From Umbelopsis ramanniana AG (taxonomy: Eukaryota; Mucoromycota; Umbelopsidomycetes; Umbelopsidales; Umbelopsidaceae): a stretch of DNA of 64,000 nucleotides. The stretch is from the NCBI RefSeq assembly GCF_025399195.1, contig NW_026252088.1, positions 620,001 through 684,000 on the forward strand. Direction: 5' to 3'. The position numbers and the translations under genes were made by a program. How positions within the stretch are numbered: the stretch's first letter is position 1; each line of letters starts with the position of its first letter. The notes under the pieces were generated by a model. It saw only the letters and a list, made by a program, of their open reading frames with translations, was not told the origin of the DNA and made no database searches. Below are positions 11,135 through 23,076 of the stretch, piece after piece.

Positions 11135-12314
11135 TTAACAGTTGGAAGGCTGCCACATTACCATCATTTGGGTATCGCTTTCGTGGGCAGTGTTCAGTTT
11201 GTTATACGTTTTGGCGTTGATCAAGATGCTGTTGTTACTTTGCGGGATGAAAGAGTCCACTACCACAGCGACCACTCGAGCGTCACTGGTGGGGCTTGTC
11301 AGTAGAACGCAACTGTAGCAGGAAATAAAACCTGGGTCAACCATATTCAATGGCTGCAAGGAACGTTAGAACTTCAATGCAGCTTAAAAAAAAGGTCACA
11401 CCGCCTGTCATTCAACTTACAAATGCTACACCGTCATCTACCGTGGGATTGCTGCAGGTTGTCAGCTTGGTCAAATCAGGCATAACCTCTATTGCATACG
11501 GAACTTCCGTCGGATCCATGAACCTGCCTGCTGGAATGGTTGGCATCAGTGTGATTTCAGCTGCATTGGTTGACTCAGGCATAGCTTGTGAGACGGTGGT
11601 TGGATTCGTACTATTCCACCTGGACGTTCCACTGTACCTATGTCGGACGGAGGAAGCTGCAGACTCGATTCCTGTTATGACAAATACACCAGCGATAAAT
11701 CCTCCCATGATGATGGTAAGAGCCGCCAGCAGCCATTCTTTCATTTTGTTACGCACATTTCGTTTGCGACTTTTGCTTCGTTTCAGTTTGGTTGCAGTGC
11801 CCACCGTTATGGGCAAGTCAAGTTTGGTATCAACATTGAACGGGCTAGAGGGAACTCGATGTAACATTGATAGCCGTTTGATTCTTGTCATGAGATTGGG
11901 TGGTCGCTGTGGGGGTTGGAGATCGCCATAGTTACCCCCCAATGTGTTAGATAAGGAGGACTGACTTGATAATGAGGATGCGCTAGGTGAGCGATGGATG
12001 GGCACAGCTTCCATATCGCTGTATGTTGATTTATAATGAGTAACTAATGGAGGATGCTTTTATGGTCAAGAGGCGCGATCGGGTTCTTGATGAGAGCCTC
12101 TTCCTTGCTTATGGGGTCTGTGTAAAACCAAATGAAGAGAGGTGACAAACAGTGGAGAGAGAAAAAAAAATGAGGATTAACAAACAAGGTATTGGGCCCA
12201 CCTCAAGTTAATATCTAAACGAGACTCAATCAACTTGGGGATGACATAGTTTGGAATAATGGGCTCAACGCATAGAAAATCTCGAATCCAACCAACATTT
12301 TTACTCCCAGACAT
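11135..12314 (-). CDS. Single-pass membrane protein with possible double-psi beta-barrel ectodomain
   Basis: Complement join: 11135-11353, 11421-12018 and, less surely, a first exon 12202-12314 (309 residues). Without that exon the protein starts at the ATG at 12014. The N-terminal part is Ser-rich, with basic patches (KRSKSRKR) just before one hydrophobic helix (KEWLLAALTIIMGGFIAGVF), a type II topology. The C-terminal 130 residues contain several cysteines and a strand pattern VVAVVVDSF...ILINAKTYNKL...MVMWQ. This resembles the VxVVDxC...DLSxxAFxxL...W order of RlpA/expansin-like double-psi barrels, but the match is weak and made by eye. The 5' exon keeps frame through a longer intron (183 bases) with a weak donor (GTGGGC). 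No function is claimed beyond a membrane-anchored, possibly wall-facing protein. Confidence 0.55.
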
Positions 12315-13613
12315 GAGAGAAATTGATATCGGGAACTGGAACGGCTCCCTCTGTCTGTCTTGATCACTTTTCAATTTTTCTGCTGCCGCCTGAGTATCGT
12401 TGATCCCCGCATCTTTCTACCAGGGATTGACAATTTAGGGTCGTACAATCCAGATGCTGAGAAATGGGGTTTCCAATAGGTTTTGCCTTCGTTGTTTATA
12501 GTGAAGATCTTCGGACTCATCAAATCAGGAAATTGCGACGTCGTACACTGGAGTTAATATATTGAATGCTCTGAACGAACGAGTCAGTTTGCATGTAAGT
12601 TATCCAGCTGAATATTCGGGTCTTAGAATTCTGAACGTAAAGCGCAAATTGGTAAGCGACATTTGATGATCGTCAAATGGTATACAACTGATACACTATT
12701 TGAGTGCAACGAAGGAACTATCCTCTTTCAGGGGTACATCTGAACGATAAGGGGCAGAGCAGTCTGTCAATGTCGGTGGCATCGGTCGATTCGGGTCCTC
12801 GCAGTACGAGACGAAAGAGGTAGTCGAAACCCATCGGTCAAAGTTCATTTTGCAAAATTTCGTTCAACTTAGAGGATAGCAAAATGGCCTTACTAGACTG
12901 TATATAGATGAGCAAAGAATGGGGAAAGATCCATATTATCGTTTATTCGACTCAAAACAGTAACGTGCACCGCACAGGTTATTCGGCAGATTAGACCTCG
13001 ACCATTTTTATGAGCTGACAATTCATGCGCCACCACACTTCCGTAGTCACTTTGGTGGAGAAACGCTTTGTGTGAGACGATAAACGCAATGTGCATTACT
13101 CTAAAACAATGATCTAGATGATGCCTCCACTGGGAGGCGTTGTACCTTTGCACGCTGAGGGCAGGCAGGTATCATCACAAGTTATGTTTGCAAAATATGG
13201 CGTATTCACTGCTTCCAGACCGCCTAACCATAGCCCCCTTCAACTTTCCTAATACTCAATTAATCATCATAAAAACGGTTTTCATTTTGCGTAGGTATAA
13301 GGTTAATCAGATAAATATATACAAAAGATGTGGGAGCTTGCATGTAAAGTTGTAAAAAATGTGGGGAATATACACATAATTCAGAGAAAAAACACGTTTC
13401 CTCTTGAACATAAAGAACATAGAAATGAGCAGAAAATATCTATATAAGGTGGTATTGGCGTGAGGGTATATACAAATTCTATGTGACAAAGAGGAGGATA
13501 GTCTGGAGCGTAGGGGAGCGCTGTCGATCATGTGACATGTGTCGGAGGTTCATCCCAATATTTTGGTCGTAGATCTCACTCACGTTGGCTGGAACGGTAC
13601 GGTCATAGTGAGA
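12315..13613. other. Gene-poor stretch
   Basis: No ORF here carries a recognisable domain or a consistent exon series on either strand. The left part is the upstream region of the membrane protein gene on the minus strand. The right part (about 13250-13530) is AT-rich and would hold the 3' flank of the coiled-coil gene. No repeats or RNA genes were recognised. Confidence 0.4.
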
Positions 13614-14262
13614 TCACCTGTCCAGTTGGGAGGAGGAAGAAGGTGCGGTTTGCAGTTCAGATATTTTTCGATCCAGTTGCTTCAAAGCGCGATCGAGCTG
13701 GCGTACTTGCACCATCAGATCGTCATATGCTGTTCCTAGCTCTCGATCGAGTTCATCCAACTGTTGCTCATTGGCGCCTTGGAAAGGGGTTACCAAAAAG
13801 GCGTTCTGGAGTGAATCCAAGACAATGTGGATACTAGCCCAACTATCTTGCAAGTATCCAAGGTCGTTTTCTAAAGCAGACACTGCTTCTATCTTTGGGT
13901 CACTGGGAACATGTTCCAGTTTTGGGGATTTTGTAAAATCATCTGAGTCTGTCAGGCACCAAGTCAGTTCAATGCTACGGGGCAAACTTTTTTTAATGCA
14001 GACTCCGCGTGTCATTTTGCTTACCTTGAGATTGATCAGTACGTTTTCTTTTACGAGGGGCGCTGGAGGTCGTCACGGTGGAAACTAAAGAAGGCTCCGA
14101 GAAGCTTGGAGTAGGTGGCTCGGAGTCAAAGAGCGAACCAAGATCAGAACTTGACAGGTAATAAACGTCGAGTGGTACGTAGTCGTGTGGTATGTAATGC
14201 ACACTATAGGGATTGATATCGAAAATCGAGTTGCTTGGAGGGTAGAGAAGAGAACAGTCCAT
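13614..14262 (-). CDS. Hypothetical nuclear coiled-coil protein
   Basis: Complement join: 13614-13948, 14025-14262 (190 residues). I do not recognise the family. The N-terminal third is rich in Tyr, Ser, Pro and Asp. A basic cluster APRKRKRTD (about residues 68-77) looks like a nuclear localisation signal. The C-terminal half is a heptad-like helix (QQLDELDRELG...QVRQLDRALKQLDRKISEL), suggesting dimerisation. The intron has a good GTAAGC donor and restores the frame. The layout would suit a small fungal transcriptional regulator, but no DNA-binding domain is seen, so that remains speculation. The ATG is directly preceded by a CT dinucleotide run in the leader. Confidence 0.6.
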
Positions 14263-15648
14263 AGGACAAGAGAGAGAGAGAGAGAGAAGGTTTTAAATGA
14301 TTTTAAAAATGAAAGTTTGTTGAATTTGGTCCCTGGTTTAAATAGTAGAGCATACACAATTGTTTGACCCTTTTTTTTTTTTTTTATTTTGTACCAAGAG
14401 AAAAAAAAATTATGCGAGTGCAGTTTCAAGGAACGCACATCGCGCCACACCAAGCGAGCTATAACAGCATCGGATGCCAAAATGGGATGCTTCCGGTCTC
14501 CTGTAACTACCATATACGGTTGAATACCGTAGACACCACAGTGTACGGGCGGTATTATAAACACCCAAGCAATCCTTGGCGCCATGCTTTACCCCGAGAA
14601 TGAGGCTGGTGGTTACGCAAAACCCTCAGATCTTCATACCAAACAAGGGAGACAACCGACCCTGGTTCCCCCATTTGTTCAGCGACGGTGTTCCTTCGGC
14701 AGCCCAAAAATGGATGCCATTTAGCATTGGTAATACTTGTATCACAGTTGAAGAATTCCCAACTTGTCATAAAGAAAATTCTCCATGTACGTACCTGTCG
14801 GTTGGGCAAGACAAGACGAAACGCGGAATGCGAGCATGGGCATACAGAGAAGAAACGTGGGTGTGATAGAATGAATGCATTGCATTGCAGACCAGTTCCG
14901 TTCAGTGCCATGACAATTTTAACCTTGACATCATCCATATGCGACCGCTCGTACGACATAGCTTGAGTGTTCTTTTCTTTCTTCTTCTCTTTCCGAGAAG
15001 CCGCGGGTCATGTTTTTTTTGATCGGGCGCTTAAACGAGAGTGCGCAAATTTTTTTTTTTTTTTTTTGCTTTTGTGAGCGTCCAATTCAAACAATGAGAA
15101 ATTCTCAGCGATTTTGTCCTTGGTGGGGGATTACAAGCCATGCCTCCCTAATTGAATGGCTGGTGATATATCCTTCCTTCTTTCCCCCTGGAGAATGAAA
15201 AAAAAACCAGCCTGGAATACCTCACGCCATCCTTTGGCTCCTGAATTCATTCCCCTTTGTTTCTACCCTGATGGCTAGTGGCTAGTATGGGCCACAATTC
15301 AGGCACGCCACAAACTGCGCATAATGCGGAAAACCAAACTGGTTTCCATATGTGGACAAATATTTGTTAGTCGTAATTCTACTTCATCCATCCAGAAAGG
15401 AGATAAAACTGCCAACAGGTTTGTTGTACCAAACATTCAGAAACACAATGGATCAAAAATAAAATGTTCTGAATTGGGAAAAAAATATCAACACACTGAA
15501 TAATTTTATCTAAGTATACATGTACAAAAGCGGGTTGGAGTTCTTGGCAACTGAATGAGCGGTTTTGCTTCTATCACTACACACGGTGGATACCCAATGC
15601 TCCTCATTCATACTCATGAACGGTACTACCACCTAGGATGGTGCAATT
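14263..15648. other. Intergenic region with only doubtful ORFs
   Basis: The region holds the upstream part of the coiled-coil gene and the downstream part of CKS1. Two antiparallel ORFs at 14555-14959 (-) and 14576-14866 (+) overlap but have no family signature. A donor-like GTACGT near 14790 on the minus strand hints at a spliced transcript, but I cannot find a convincing partner exon. Long T runs occur near 14370-14386 and 15050-15067. Confidence 0.35.
14269..14287. repeat. AG/CT dinucleotide microsatellite in the 5' leader
   Basis: A run of about nine AG units (CT on the minus strand) lies within 10 bases upstream of the minus-strand ATG at 14262. It makes a strongly pyrimidine-rich leader, common in fungal promoters and leaders. 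Confidence 0.85.
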
Positions 15649-16581
15649 TTAATGGGCCCTAGGTTTTTTTTTGTTCGCTTGGTTTTCACTTGTGTCGAGT
15701 GGGCGATCGCGCGATTTGGAACTTTTCAAGTCCGACAAAGGATCTTGAGGCTTCTTGTTGGGGAACTGTCATGAAAGTTAAGATTCGTCATAGGAGAACG
15801 TTGCACCAACTGCTACGTTACTATACCTTATTCTGATAGTCCTTCAGTCTTTTAAATAGAAGAACATGAGGCTCTGGTGCTAAAATGGTTTAAGTCATTC
15901 GGGTCAGCAGCTGAAAAAAATGACGTTTTATGCACGCAGATTCACATACCATGAACCATATAGTGTACCCAACCATACGATTGCTTCACGCCAAGAGATC
16001 GCCATTCATCATCAGCTAGTATGCCACTGTGAGGAATCCATTGTGCAATTTCTTTCGGGAGTGTGACGTGCCTAAGGAGGAATGGCCAGGGATTTTTTTT
16101 TAAGTTAACTGTCCTGAAAAAAGCTTCTCATTTCCATCCTAAGCGTGCTGATCCGTTCTACATACCGGTACTCATATTCATCATCTTGGTCCGTAACAAA
16201 TATTGCCAATTCTGTCGGTTAGCTCCTTGCGAAAAATAAATCCTAATCGCCCGTGCCGTATTGACACTTACCGTAATAGTAGTTTGAGTATCCTATCCGT
16301 TCTTCGTGTTCTGCGATATCCTTTGCCCTTTGTTCCTCTTCCTCCAACCTCTCTCGTTCAAGCTCATTCTCTTTCTCAGCTGCTGTCTTTCGTTCCCTTT
16401 TCTCCTTGTGTTCTGGTGGTGGGCGTCGTGACAGCACGGGTTTCGCTTCTGGTTCAGCCGGTTGCTGTTTGATCGCGGGTGCCATGGTAGCCTTGAATAC
16501 ATCTCTTGTCCTCTCAACATGGGCCCGAGGTGGACGATCATCGTTTTTGGAAGTGATTTTGTGGTGCGTTGATTCTGCCAT
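15649..16581 (-). CDS. CKS1: Cyclin-dependent kinase regulatory subunit with charged N-terminal extension
   Basis: Complement join: 15649-15765, 15827-15879, 15950-16071, 16166-16184, 16272-16581 (206 residues). The CKS core is unmistakable: GYSNYYYDDEYEYRHVTLP, ADDEWRSLGVKQSYGWVHYM and HAPEPHVLLFKR. By family it binds CDK1-type kinases and phosphorylated substrates to drive cell-cycle transitions. The core usually makes up nearly the whole protein. Here about 100 residues precede it (Pro/Lys-rich, then Glu/Arg-rich helix) and about 40 mostly basic residues follow. Exon 2 is only 19 bases. An upstream AG at 16212 would give a 27-base longer exon inserting nine residues into the core, so I preferred the AG at 16185, which restores the family consensus. 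Confidence 0.9.
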
Positions 16582-16978
16582 GGAATGGTAATGAACGCGC
16601 AATGGGGAAAAAAAATAATCGAAAGGGTTGGTAAGACGCGTTGGCGCTTTTGCTACCGTTGAATTTGAAATATACCATAAAAACATTTTACGTCATCACC
16701 CGCCTTTCACTCAAATTGATACCATCAACGACGTGAGAGCACGCAATAGCTAAAACGTGTTGGCAATACATGCGTGGGTATACAGCCTGCGTTACCCAGG
16801 AATACAATATGTTTGCATATTCTTAGCTATCCTATCTTCTATTCTTCGCTTTAAAGGTATGCACGCCAAGCAACCCACGTTTTGATCCTTTTGTTTCATC
16901 GCCTTTTAAGCACTTTGAGTGTAAACATCATGCTATCTTTTTTTCCCTATCATTTTTTATTATTATTTTTGAAATAGC
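16582..16978. other. Intergenic region between CKS1 and a Kelch gene
   Basis: This is the upstream region of CKS1 and the 3' flank of the minus-strand Kelch gene. An upstream in-frame extension of the CKS1 ORF to 16686 is ignored because it adds an unrelated hydrophobic stretch. T-rich near 16935-16975. No other feature is seen. Confidence 0.4.
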
Positions 16979-18989
16979 TTAGTCGTCCGAGAGTTCAATC
17001 GAAAAGCTGGTGATTTGAGGTAGATAGGCACACGCACTTAGATCAAGTACGTGGATGTCCCCAAAGTAAGATTTTCCATCATAGCCACCAAAAAGAATCA
17101 ATCGGGAGTCGTACAAGACCACGGTGTGATACCCTCTAGGAGTTGGGCCAATCCCGTGAATGCTTCGAGTCTCCCAGCTCATGGTCACTAAGCATACAGA
17201 AGATACACATTAGAGCTTCAATCGATGGAAGCCACAAAAAAAAAGAGACTGATCATGAAGGGCGTGGACTTACCCAAGTTGAGCAGCAACACATCAGATG
17301 AATACTGCTTGCCATCATGGCCACCGATCACAAATAGATAAGACCCCACGCGTGTGGATGTATGAGATAAACGGGGTATAGAGCGATCCAGTTCCATAGT
17401 GTACCAGGCATTTTTGGCTATAAAGAATGACTGTGTGAGTAAGAGTTCAAGCGTTCGAATCGATTACACCACACTTACTCAAATCACAAACATGAACGTC
17501 GCTAAAGCATTCATGTCCGTCACTTCCACCAAACACCACCAATTTATCTCCTACCAGATTGGCGGTATGATAGCCGCGAGGTACAGGAACTTGACCGGCG
17601 GGTAATAAATTTTGCCATCGTAAATTTGCAGGGTCCATCAAGTCCAGGGCAAACAAATCACTAAGGGCGTGCGCACCGTCGCCTCCTCCAAACACATACA
17701 GCTTGTCGTTCCAAACAAAAGTGCTGTGTGCTCGACGTGCAGATGGACTTTCACCAGAAACCGTTGGAATAGACCAGGTTAAACTCTCTGTGAGAAGGGT
17801 TGGTGTAAGCGAAAAGAAAAGTCTCTGGGGGGGGGTTGGAAGGGGTCCCACTCACCTGTATCCAGTACATAGAGGTCATTATAATAAACTGGTCCCTCCC
17901 CTCCACCAAAAACGAAAATCTTTCTTTGCTTTGCATAATAGGTTGCAGAGTGTGCACGACAAGGAGGCGGTGGATCGCCATGGGTCCTTGGTTTTGACCA
18001 TGTAAACGTGTCTACAAAGACGTCAGATTTGATCTCGCATACATTATGCAAAGCGTTCGTCGCTTACCGAGTTCTAGTATATATAAGGCATTGAAACACC
18101 CTTTATGGTCCGATCCCCCAAATACAAACATCAATTCGCCGACCATGACACTCGTGTGAGCGCGGATAGGCTTTGGAGCCTTTCCGTAAGTCCCTGGTCT
18201 GGACCAATACATTGATGGTGCTGGCGCAGGGGGGACATTGGCAACGCTAGCCGAAAACTCATCAATAGACTTCTTTCTACTGCGTGAGTGAGCTAGCTTC
18301 CCCGAATCCTCTTTCTTCGAACTGCGATGATGATGATGGCTTTTGCCACCATTTCGTTCTGAGGTGGAAAACTTGTCTATTTGTAATAGGTAAGCTACAA
18401 CGTGGTACACCATGAAACAGTTAGATTATTCTCACAAATGAACGTACCTCGAAAAGAATCGGATGTAGATGTTTTTCTTGTCATGGTAGTGGTTTTAAAT
18501 GAGCTGGGCGGCGAGGTGTAGGATGATGCAGGGGACATGGCTAAATTGATAGACCGAGTAGGTGTGGCAGCAATGGTTGTGTTAAGGTTAGATACGGGTG
18601 TCGGGCTACTGTTGGAGCTGAAGGTATGGCGAACAGGACTGGCTCGTTCTTCTGACGAGGAGCTAAAGTCCTCTTTTGTTGGAGTGGACGGTAAGGTGGG
18701 TGACTCTGGCTCAGCAAATGCATTATGCGGAACTTCCCCGGGGCTGAGACCATAGCGAAACGACAAAATAAATAGAGGCGAAGCAAAGGATTTTTTTTTA
18801 TAAATATGCACGACGCTACCAAATATTGCAGTGGTTGGTGCCTTACCTCAGAATGCTTTGTAATGACATCAAGGTTAGAGATGATGACTCGGAGTAGTTA
18901 CGCTCTGTCTTTCCGACGGGAATGGCAATGGGGGTGATGACTGGAGACAGTCCATGTTTATTTGTACCAGGAGTGCTAGATTCTGACAT
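16979..18989 (-). CDS. Kelch-repeat protein with Ser/Pro-rich N terminus
   Basis: Complement join: 16979-17187, 17274-17417, 17479-17787, 17856-18011, 18068-18376, 18448-18743, 18847-18989 (521 residues, seven exons in frame). Residues 1 to about 195 are low-complexity (Ser, Thr, Pro, a His run, and basic patches such as SRSRKKS). Six Kelch blades follow, each with the (I/V)FGG motif: MFVFGGSD, IFVFGGGE, LYVFGGGD, LVVFGGSD, LFVIGGHD and LILFGGYD, with the paired downstream Trp. This forms a complete six-bladed propeller. No catalytic, BTB or membrane segment is visible. It is probably a scaffold; its resemblance to LZTR1-type propellers is only at the level of the repeat. A second Kelch gene starts on the other strand 1.2 kb away. 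Confidence 0.85.
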
Positions 18990-20223
18990 GGGCTCGGCTG
19001 CATTAATGAATGGGGAAGGAAAAAGGATCGAAAGAAAGAACCAGGGCTCACCTCCACTGTGTTTTTAACTTTTTTGAACACTTGACCTATTTGCTGGCTG
19101 GCTGGCTAGCTCTAGGGTTCCACACGCGGCTGACCTTGGTTACGCCCGCTATGACGGTGTAACCCTCGATCATCCTCAGTGGATTTCAATAAAGAACAAT
19201 GGCCACCGTCATACATAGAGGCCTTCATCCACTGTGATAGGAACTAGTTGTTTCAAACCACATTTTGCTTGGGTGGTTGCAGCCATGCCATGGGCTGTGC
19301 TCCAATGGTATTCAAGTACAGGCTATTTTAACATGGATAGATCACAAACTGAGAAAAAGACGTTGAATCCAACAACCGAAAGACGTGCTTGGGGGTTTTT
19401 TCATCATGACATACCTGCAGTGACCCAAATACGGGACGAGGCCAAGTCAGTCAGTCCAGTTCATGCCTGTCTGCTGTGGTTCAGCGCACGGACCAGCACA
19501 CTACCATAACCAGCAACCAATCTGCCTCTTTCAGATCATACCAAACACACTCCTGAGTTGTTGCAAAAGCAGTAGGAAACATGCCTAAATGAGGTTGGAC
19601 GGAGGGTGGTCAAAGGTATGTGATGAACATCCTTGGCTTGGTTGAAAGGGTACGTGATGATTCGGTCATCACATGGTGTTGGATACTTTTTGCATGACTC
19701 TTAATATGTTTTAATACCAAAGAGAAAACATCCGAATAGGAAAATTGTATGTCTGTTTTTCATTAGCAGGAGAGGCAGGAGATGCAAAGGGAAGAGAAGG
19801 GAATCCATCGAAGAATGTCAGTATGATGAAAAGGGGAGGGTTGGTTTGAGGGCAAGGGCCAAGGCAGGGATGACGGTAGATTTGAACATAGAGACTCTCC
19901 TTCCTACCTACGGAAATTTTTGACTACGCTTCCCTGTCTCTACGATCCACAAACTCTTCTCAAACATCCACATCTTTTTTCTTCTCCCTTATATTTTTTA
20001 TTCTTGCGCACCTTGTTCCGCTTTTCTCTCTTTTCTCTCTCGTCCAGTCTCGAATCCAACCTCTTTCATATTTCACCCTTTATCCTCTTTTTATTCTACG
20101 ATTCTTCTCTCTTTTCTCTTTGCTACCACGACCTGTTCAAAGGGGAGATTCATTACATTACTTGCTCTCATTAGCAAAGCTGCGATCAGTTTGACCTCAT
20201 TTTAAACAAGACTCCGCAACCTA
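18990..20223. promoter_or_regulatory. Shared upstream region of two divergent Kelch genes
   Basis: About 1.2 kb separates the two start codons. Short GGCT repeats occur near 19093-19112. From about 19920 to 20130 the plus strand is strongly pyrimidine-rich (C and T with few purines), typical of a fungal core promoter and leader running into the ATG at 20224. No coding region is supported. Confidence 0.5.
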
Positions 20224-22470
20224 ATGTATAAATCCGGCTCTCCCATTCAAACCACTGGTCAAAACTTGGTGGGTCTATGGCGGCCGTCATTCACCAGGGT
20301 CGATAACAAGCTGTATATTTTTGGTGGAGGTGGTCAGGTCACGACGGATTTGCACGCTCTTGATTTAGTCGACATGCGATGGTCAACCGTTCAGGTATAT
20401 TATTTTTGTATTTCCCTATGGTCAAGCCCAAACCCCCCCATTCCCCTTGAAATATGAAGCTCGCATCCGTGACAGTCACATTGATGGGTTTTTTTTTTAT
20501 TTGATCCCATTTCCCCAGACAAAAGGCACTCCACCCAAGAAGCGCTATGGTCATACTGCTGTGTTATGGCGACACTATATCATCATATTTGGTGAGTTGG
20601 ATCTCTTCGGTATGGTTAAAAATTCAACTGGCTAATCTTTAATACCCTACCCCCCCAAAAAAAAAATCCGCTGAAACAGGCGGCTGCAAAGAAACCCAAG
20701 ACTACTGCAACGATGTCCACGTATTTGACGTTCAAAAAAATACCTGGATATCACCAGAAATAAGAGGCGACCTTCCAGCTGCTCGCTACCTTCATTCTGC
20801 TGCCGTATATAACAACAAGATGTTTGTTTATGGTGGATTTGCTAAAAATCCCGAATGTAACATGTCGTTTTCTGAGTCAAATGGCCTTTGTTTGGCCCAA
20901 CATGTCAACTAACCTTACTTGACCCATTAGGCACGTATGTTTTGGACGAATTGAGTATATTGGACCTGGAAACTTTTACGTGGTCAAATCGACATGCTAT
21001 ACCACCTCGTTACAATCACTCTTGCACTCTCATAGGGCACAAAATGTACATTTTTGGTGGAAAAGACGAACATGGCAACACCGTGTCGGACTTATTTACC
21101 ATCAACCTGAATACTCCGTCTTACACCCCGCATCATGTATTAGGCCCTCATTCACTTTCCGGCAATTCCATGGTACTCCTCAAAAGTCAACATTTCTGTG
21201 AAGCTCTTTGCGGGAAATTGCTAGTGTTTGGTCGATATTTGACAGGAGAGACGACAAACAATGGAAATGGATCGAGTTGTAACGCAAAGTCAGTTTATGG
21301 ATTGTGGATGCTAGACTTGGACACCCTAGAATGGTCCAAACAAGAATGCAATGCCTACTTTGATGTTGGTGGATGGAACTACTTTACAGTCATTGATGAA
21401 CCAGTGGGCGGATACCAGTCACCGTCAGCCATGCTAATGGATAGCGACGACGATCAATCGCAAGCGGCTACCAAGAATTTGTTGTTCTTGGGGAACACCG
21501 ATCCCTTCAGACCCCAGGGGTACGATCACTTTAGGTAAGCATCATACATTGGGTTCTCATTTTCGCTCAATTTGTCTAATTCAATCCTCCCCGCACCCCC
21601 AATCGACTTTCTATCATTACGAATTTTAGGGATGCTCTCATGATTAACAGCGAATGCTTGGGATTATACGACATTCCACCACCACAGTATTCCTTGGAGT
21701 TTGCTCAACTATTAAATGACCCAGAACTTTCCGACTTTGTCATTGAACCTGCTGATGGTCCAGAAATTCATGTACATCAAGTGATATTGATGGCCCGATG
21801 GCCACATTTCCGCAACATTCACAAATCAGGCATGATTGAAGCAACTCAGCGTCATTTACAAATACCAGAACCGCATGCGGTTGTTCTCGCCTTGTTGCGA
21901 TACTTCTACAGCGATTGCTTGGATGATGCTGAACCATGGGAAATTGTAGCTGACGTACTCGTTCTGGCAAACATGTACATATTAACTAGACTGAAGAAAA
22001 TTTGCTGCGAACGCCTGTACCGTCGACATTTGACCGTCGAGACATGTGGCCATATCTTTGAACGAGCGATCTTTGCCCAAGAACCTGGACTGAAAGCCCT
22101 GGTGTTGGAATTTATGTTTGCCAACTATGGAGCAGTCCTCAAGAGCAATGTTCTTGTCTCTATGAGCCCTCAAGCCAAGGATGAATTTCTGGAAGCCGTG
22201 CCACAAGAGGCTGTTCTTGAAGTCAGCAAAGGTCGAGCTGCTGCCACTATCCTTGCCGCGTCTACCGTAGTCACCAATCCAAGTCAGACCTCTTCACCTG
22301 CTTCTTCAGCTGATAGCGCAGCTGCTGCCTCCAATCCTTCGTCCAATACTACAGTATCCAGTGGAGGCTTTGTCTCCCTGTCAAGAAGTGTCACCGCAGG
22401 CAGCCTCTCCATAAGCAGTGGAGGAGGAATGGATTTGAGTGGCATGAATGGAATGAGCGTCGGCGTATAG
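20224..22470 (+). CDS. Kelch-BTB protein (Ral2/LZTR1-like architecture)
   Basis: Join: 20224-20394, 20519-20591, 20680-20856, 20931-21534, 21630-22470 (621 residues). The N-terminal 290 residues carry Kelch blades (LYIFGGGG, IIIFGGCK, MFVYGGF, MYIFGGKD, LLVFGRY). A BTB/POZ domain follows at about 345-445, with SDFVIEP and IHVHQVILMARWPHF, then a BACK-like helical region with LANMYILTRLKKICCERL. The C-terminal 90 residues are Ser/Ala/Gly-rich. BTB domains of this type recruit Cullin-3 ligases. The order Kelch then BTB is that of fission yeast Ral2 and animal LZTR1, which act on Ras signalling; extending that role here is inference. One Kelch blade has lost the second Gly of the motif (VFGRY). 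Confidence 0.85.
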
Positions 22471-23076
22471 GGGGTTTTCTTTGCATCCACCATGTTTATA
22501 TATTGCGCACTTCTTTACTGTACTGCCTGACAGCCCTTCCCAACCTCTCTTCTTCCTTTCCTTTCTGCATGATTCTCCTACCGCTTTGCTTGCGAGGCGA
22601 GGTCAAGCCTGATTGAAAATGAACTTTTGTATCATAAACATCTATGTCGGCTACCCCGTTCAACTCTTTCAACCCCCTCACACACGTTTTCCTTTTTTCA
22701 ATATATATACGCATGGCCTGCCCCGCCGCCCTTTTACTTTAGCTTCTACTGCACATTTCCCTTCTTTAAACCCCAAACCTTGTGGATCTGCCTTTCTTTC
22801 TCACACTCTTTTTTCGTCCGCCGTAATAATTCTGCTTACCTAGGGAGGATCAAACAATTGTACTAAAACACTTATTTTTTTTTTTTTTTTTCTTTCCCAA
22901 TAATAATGGCAATATTATTATTAACAGTACAAGAAGGGCATATATTGCTTTGGTAATGAGGGGTTTGCTTGCTTAAAATTTGGACTAGTATCCAGTGAGG
23001 GACTCGTAAATAAAAATTCCGAAGAAATAATAAGAGAATATATTTAACAATTGCTTGCTTTGTCTTGCTGCTATAA
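22471..23076. other. Convergent 3' flanks
   Basis: This region lies between the stop codons of the Kelch-BTB gene (+) and the REEP-like gene (-). It is pyrimidine-rich at 22630-22840 and holds a long T run near 22874-22891, probably 3' UTR and termination sequence of both transcripts. No coding sequence is supported. Confidence 0.4.

Noticed and set aside
14555-14959. Pair of overlapping antiparallel ORFs
   Set aside because: Neither product resembles a known family, and the donor-like site on the minus strand has no acceptor that keeps a sensible frame.
16185-16211. Longer CKS1 exon 2 starting at 16211
   Set aside because: It keeps frame but inserts nine residues into the conserved core; the shorter exon gives the family consensus exactly.
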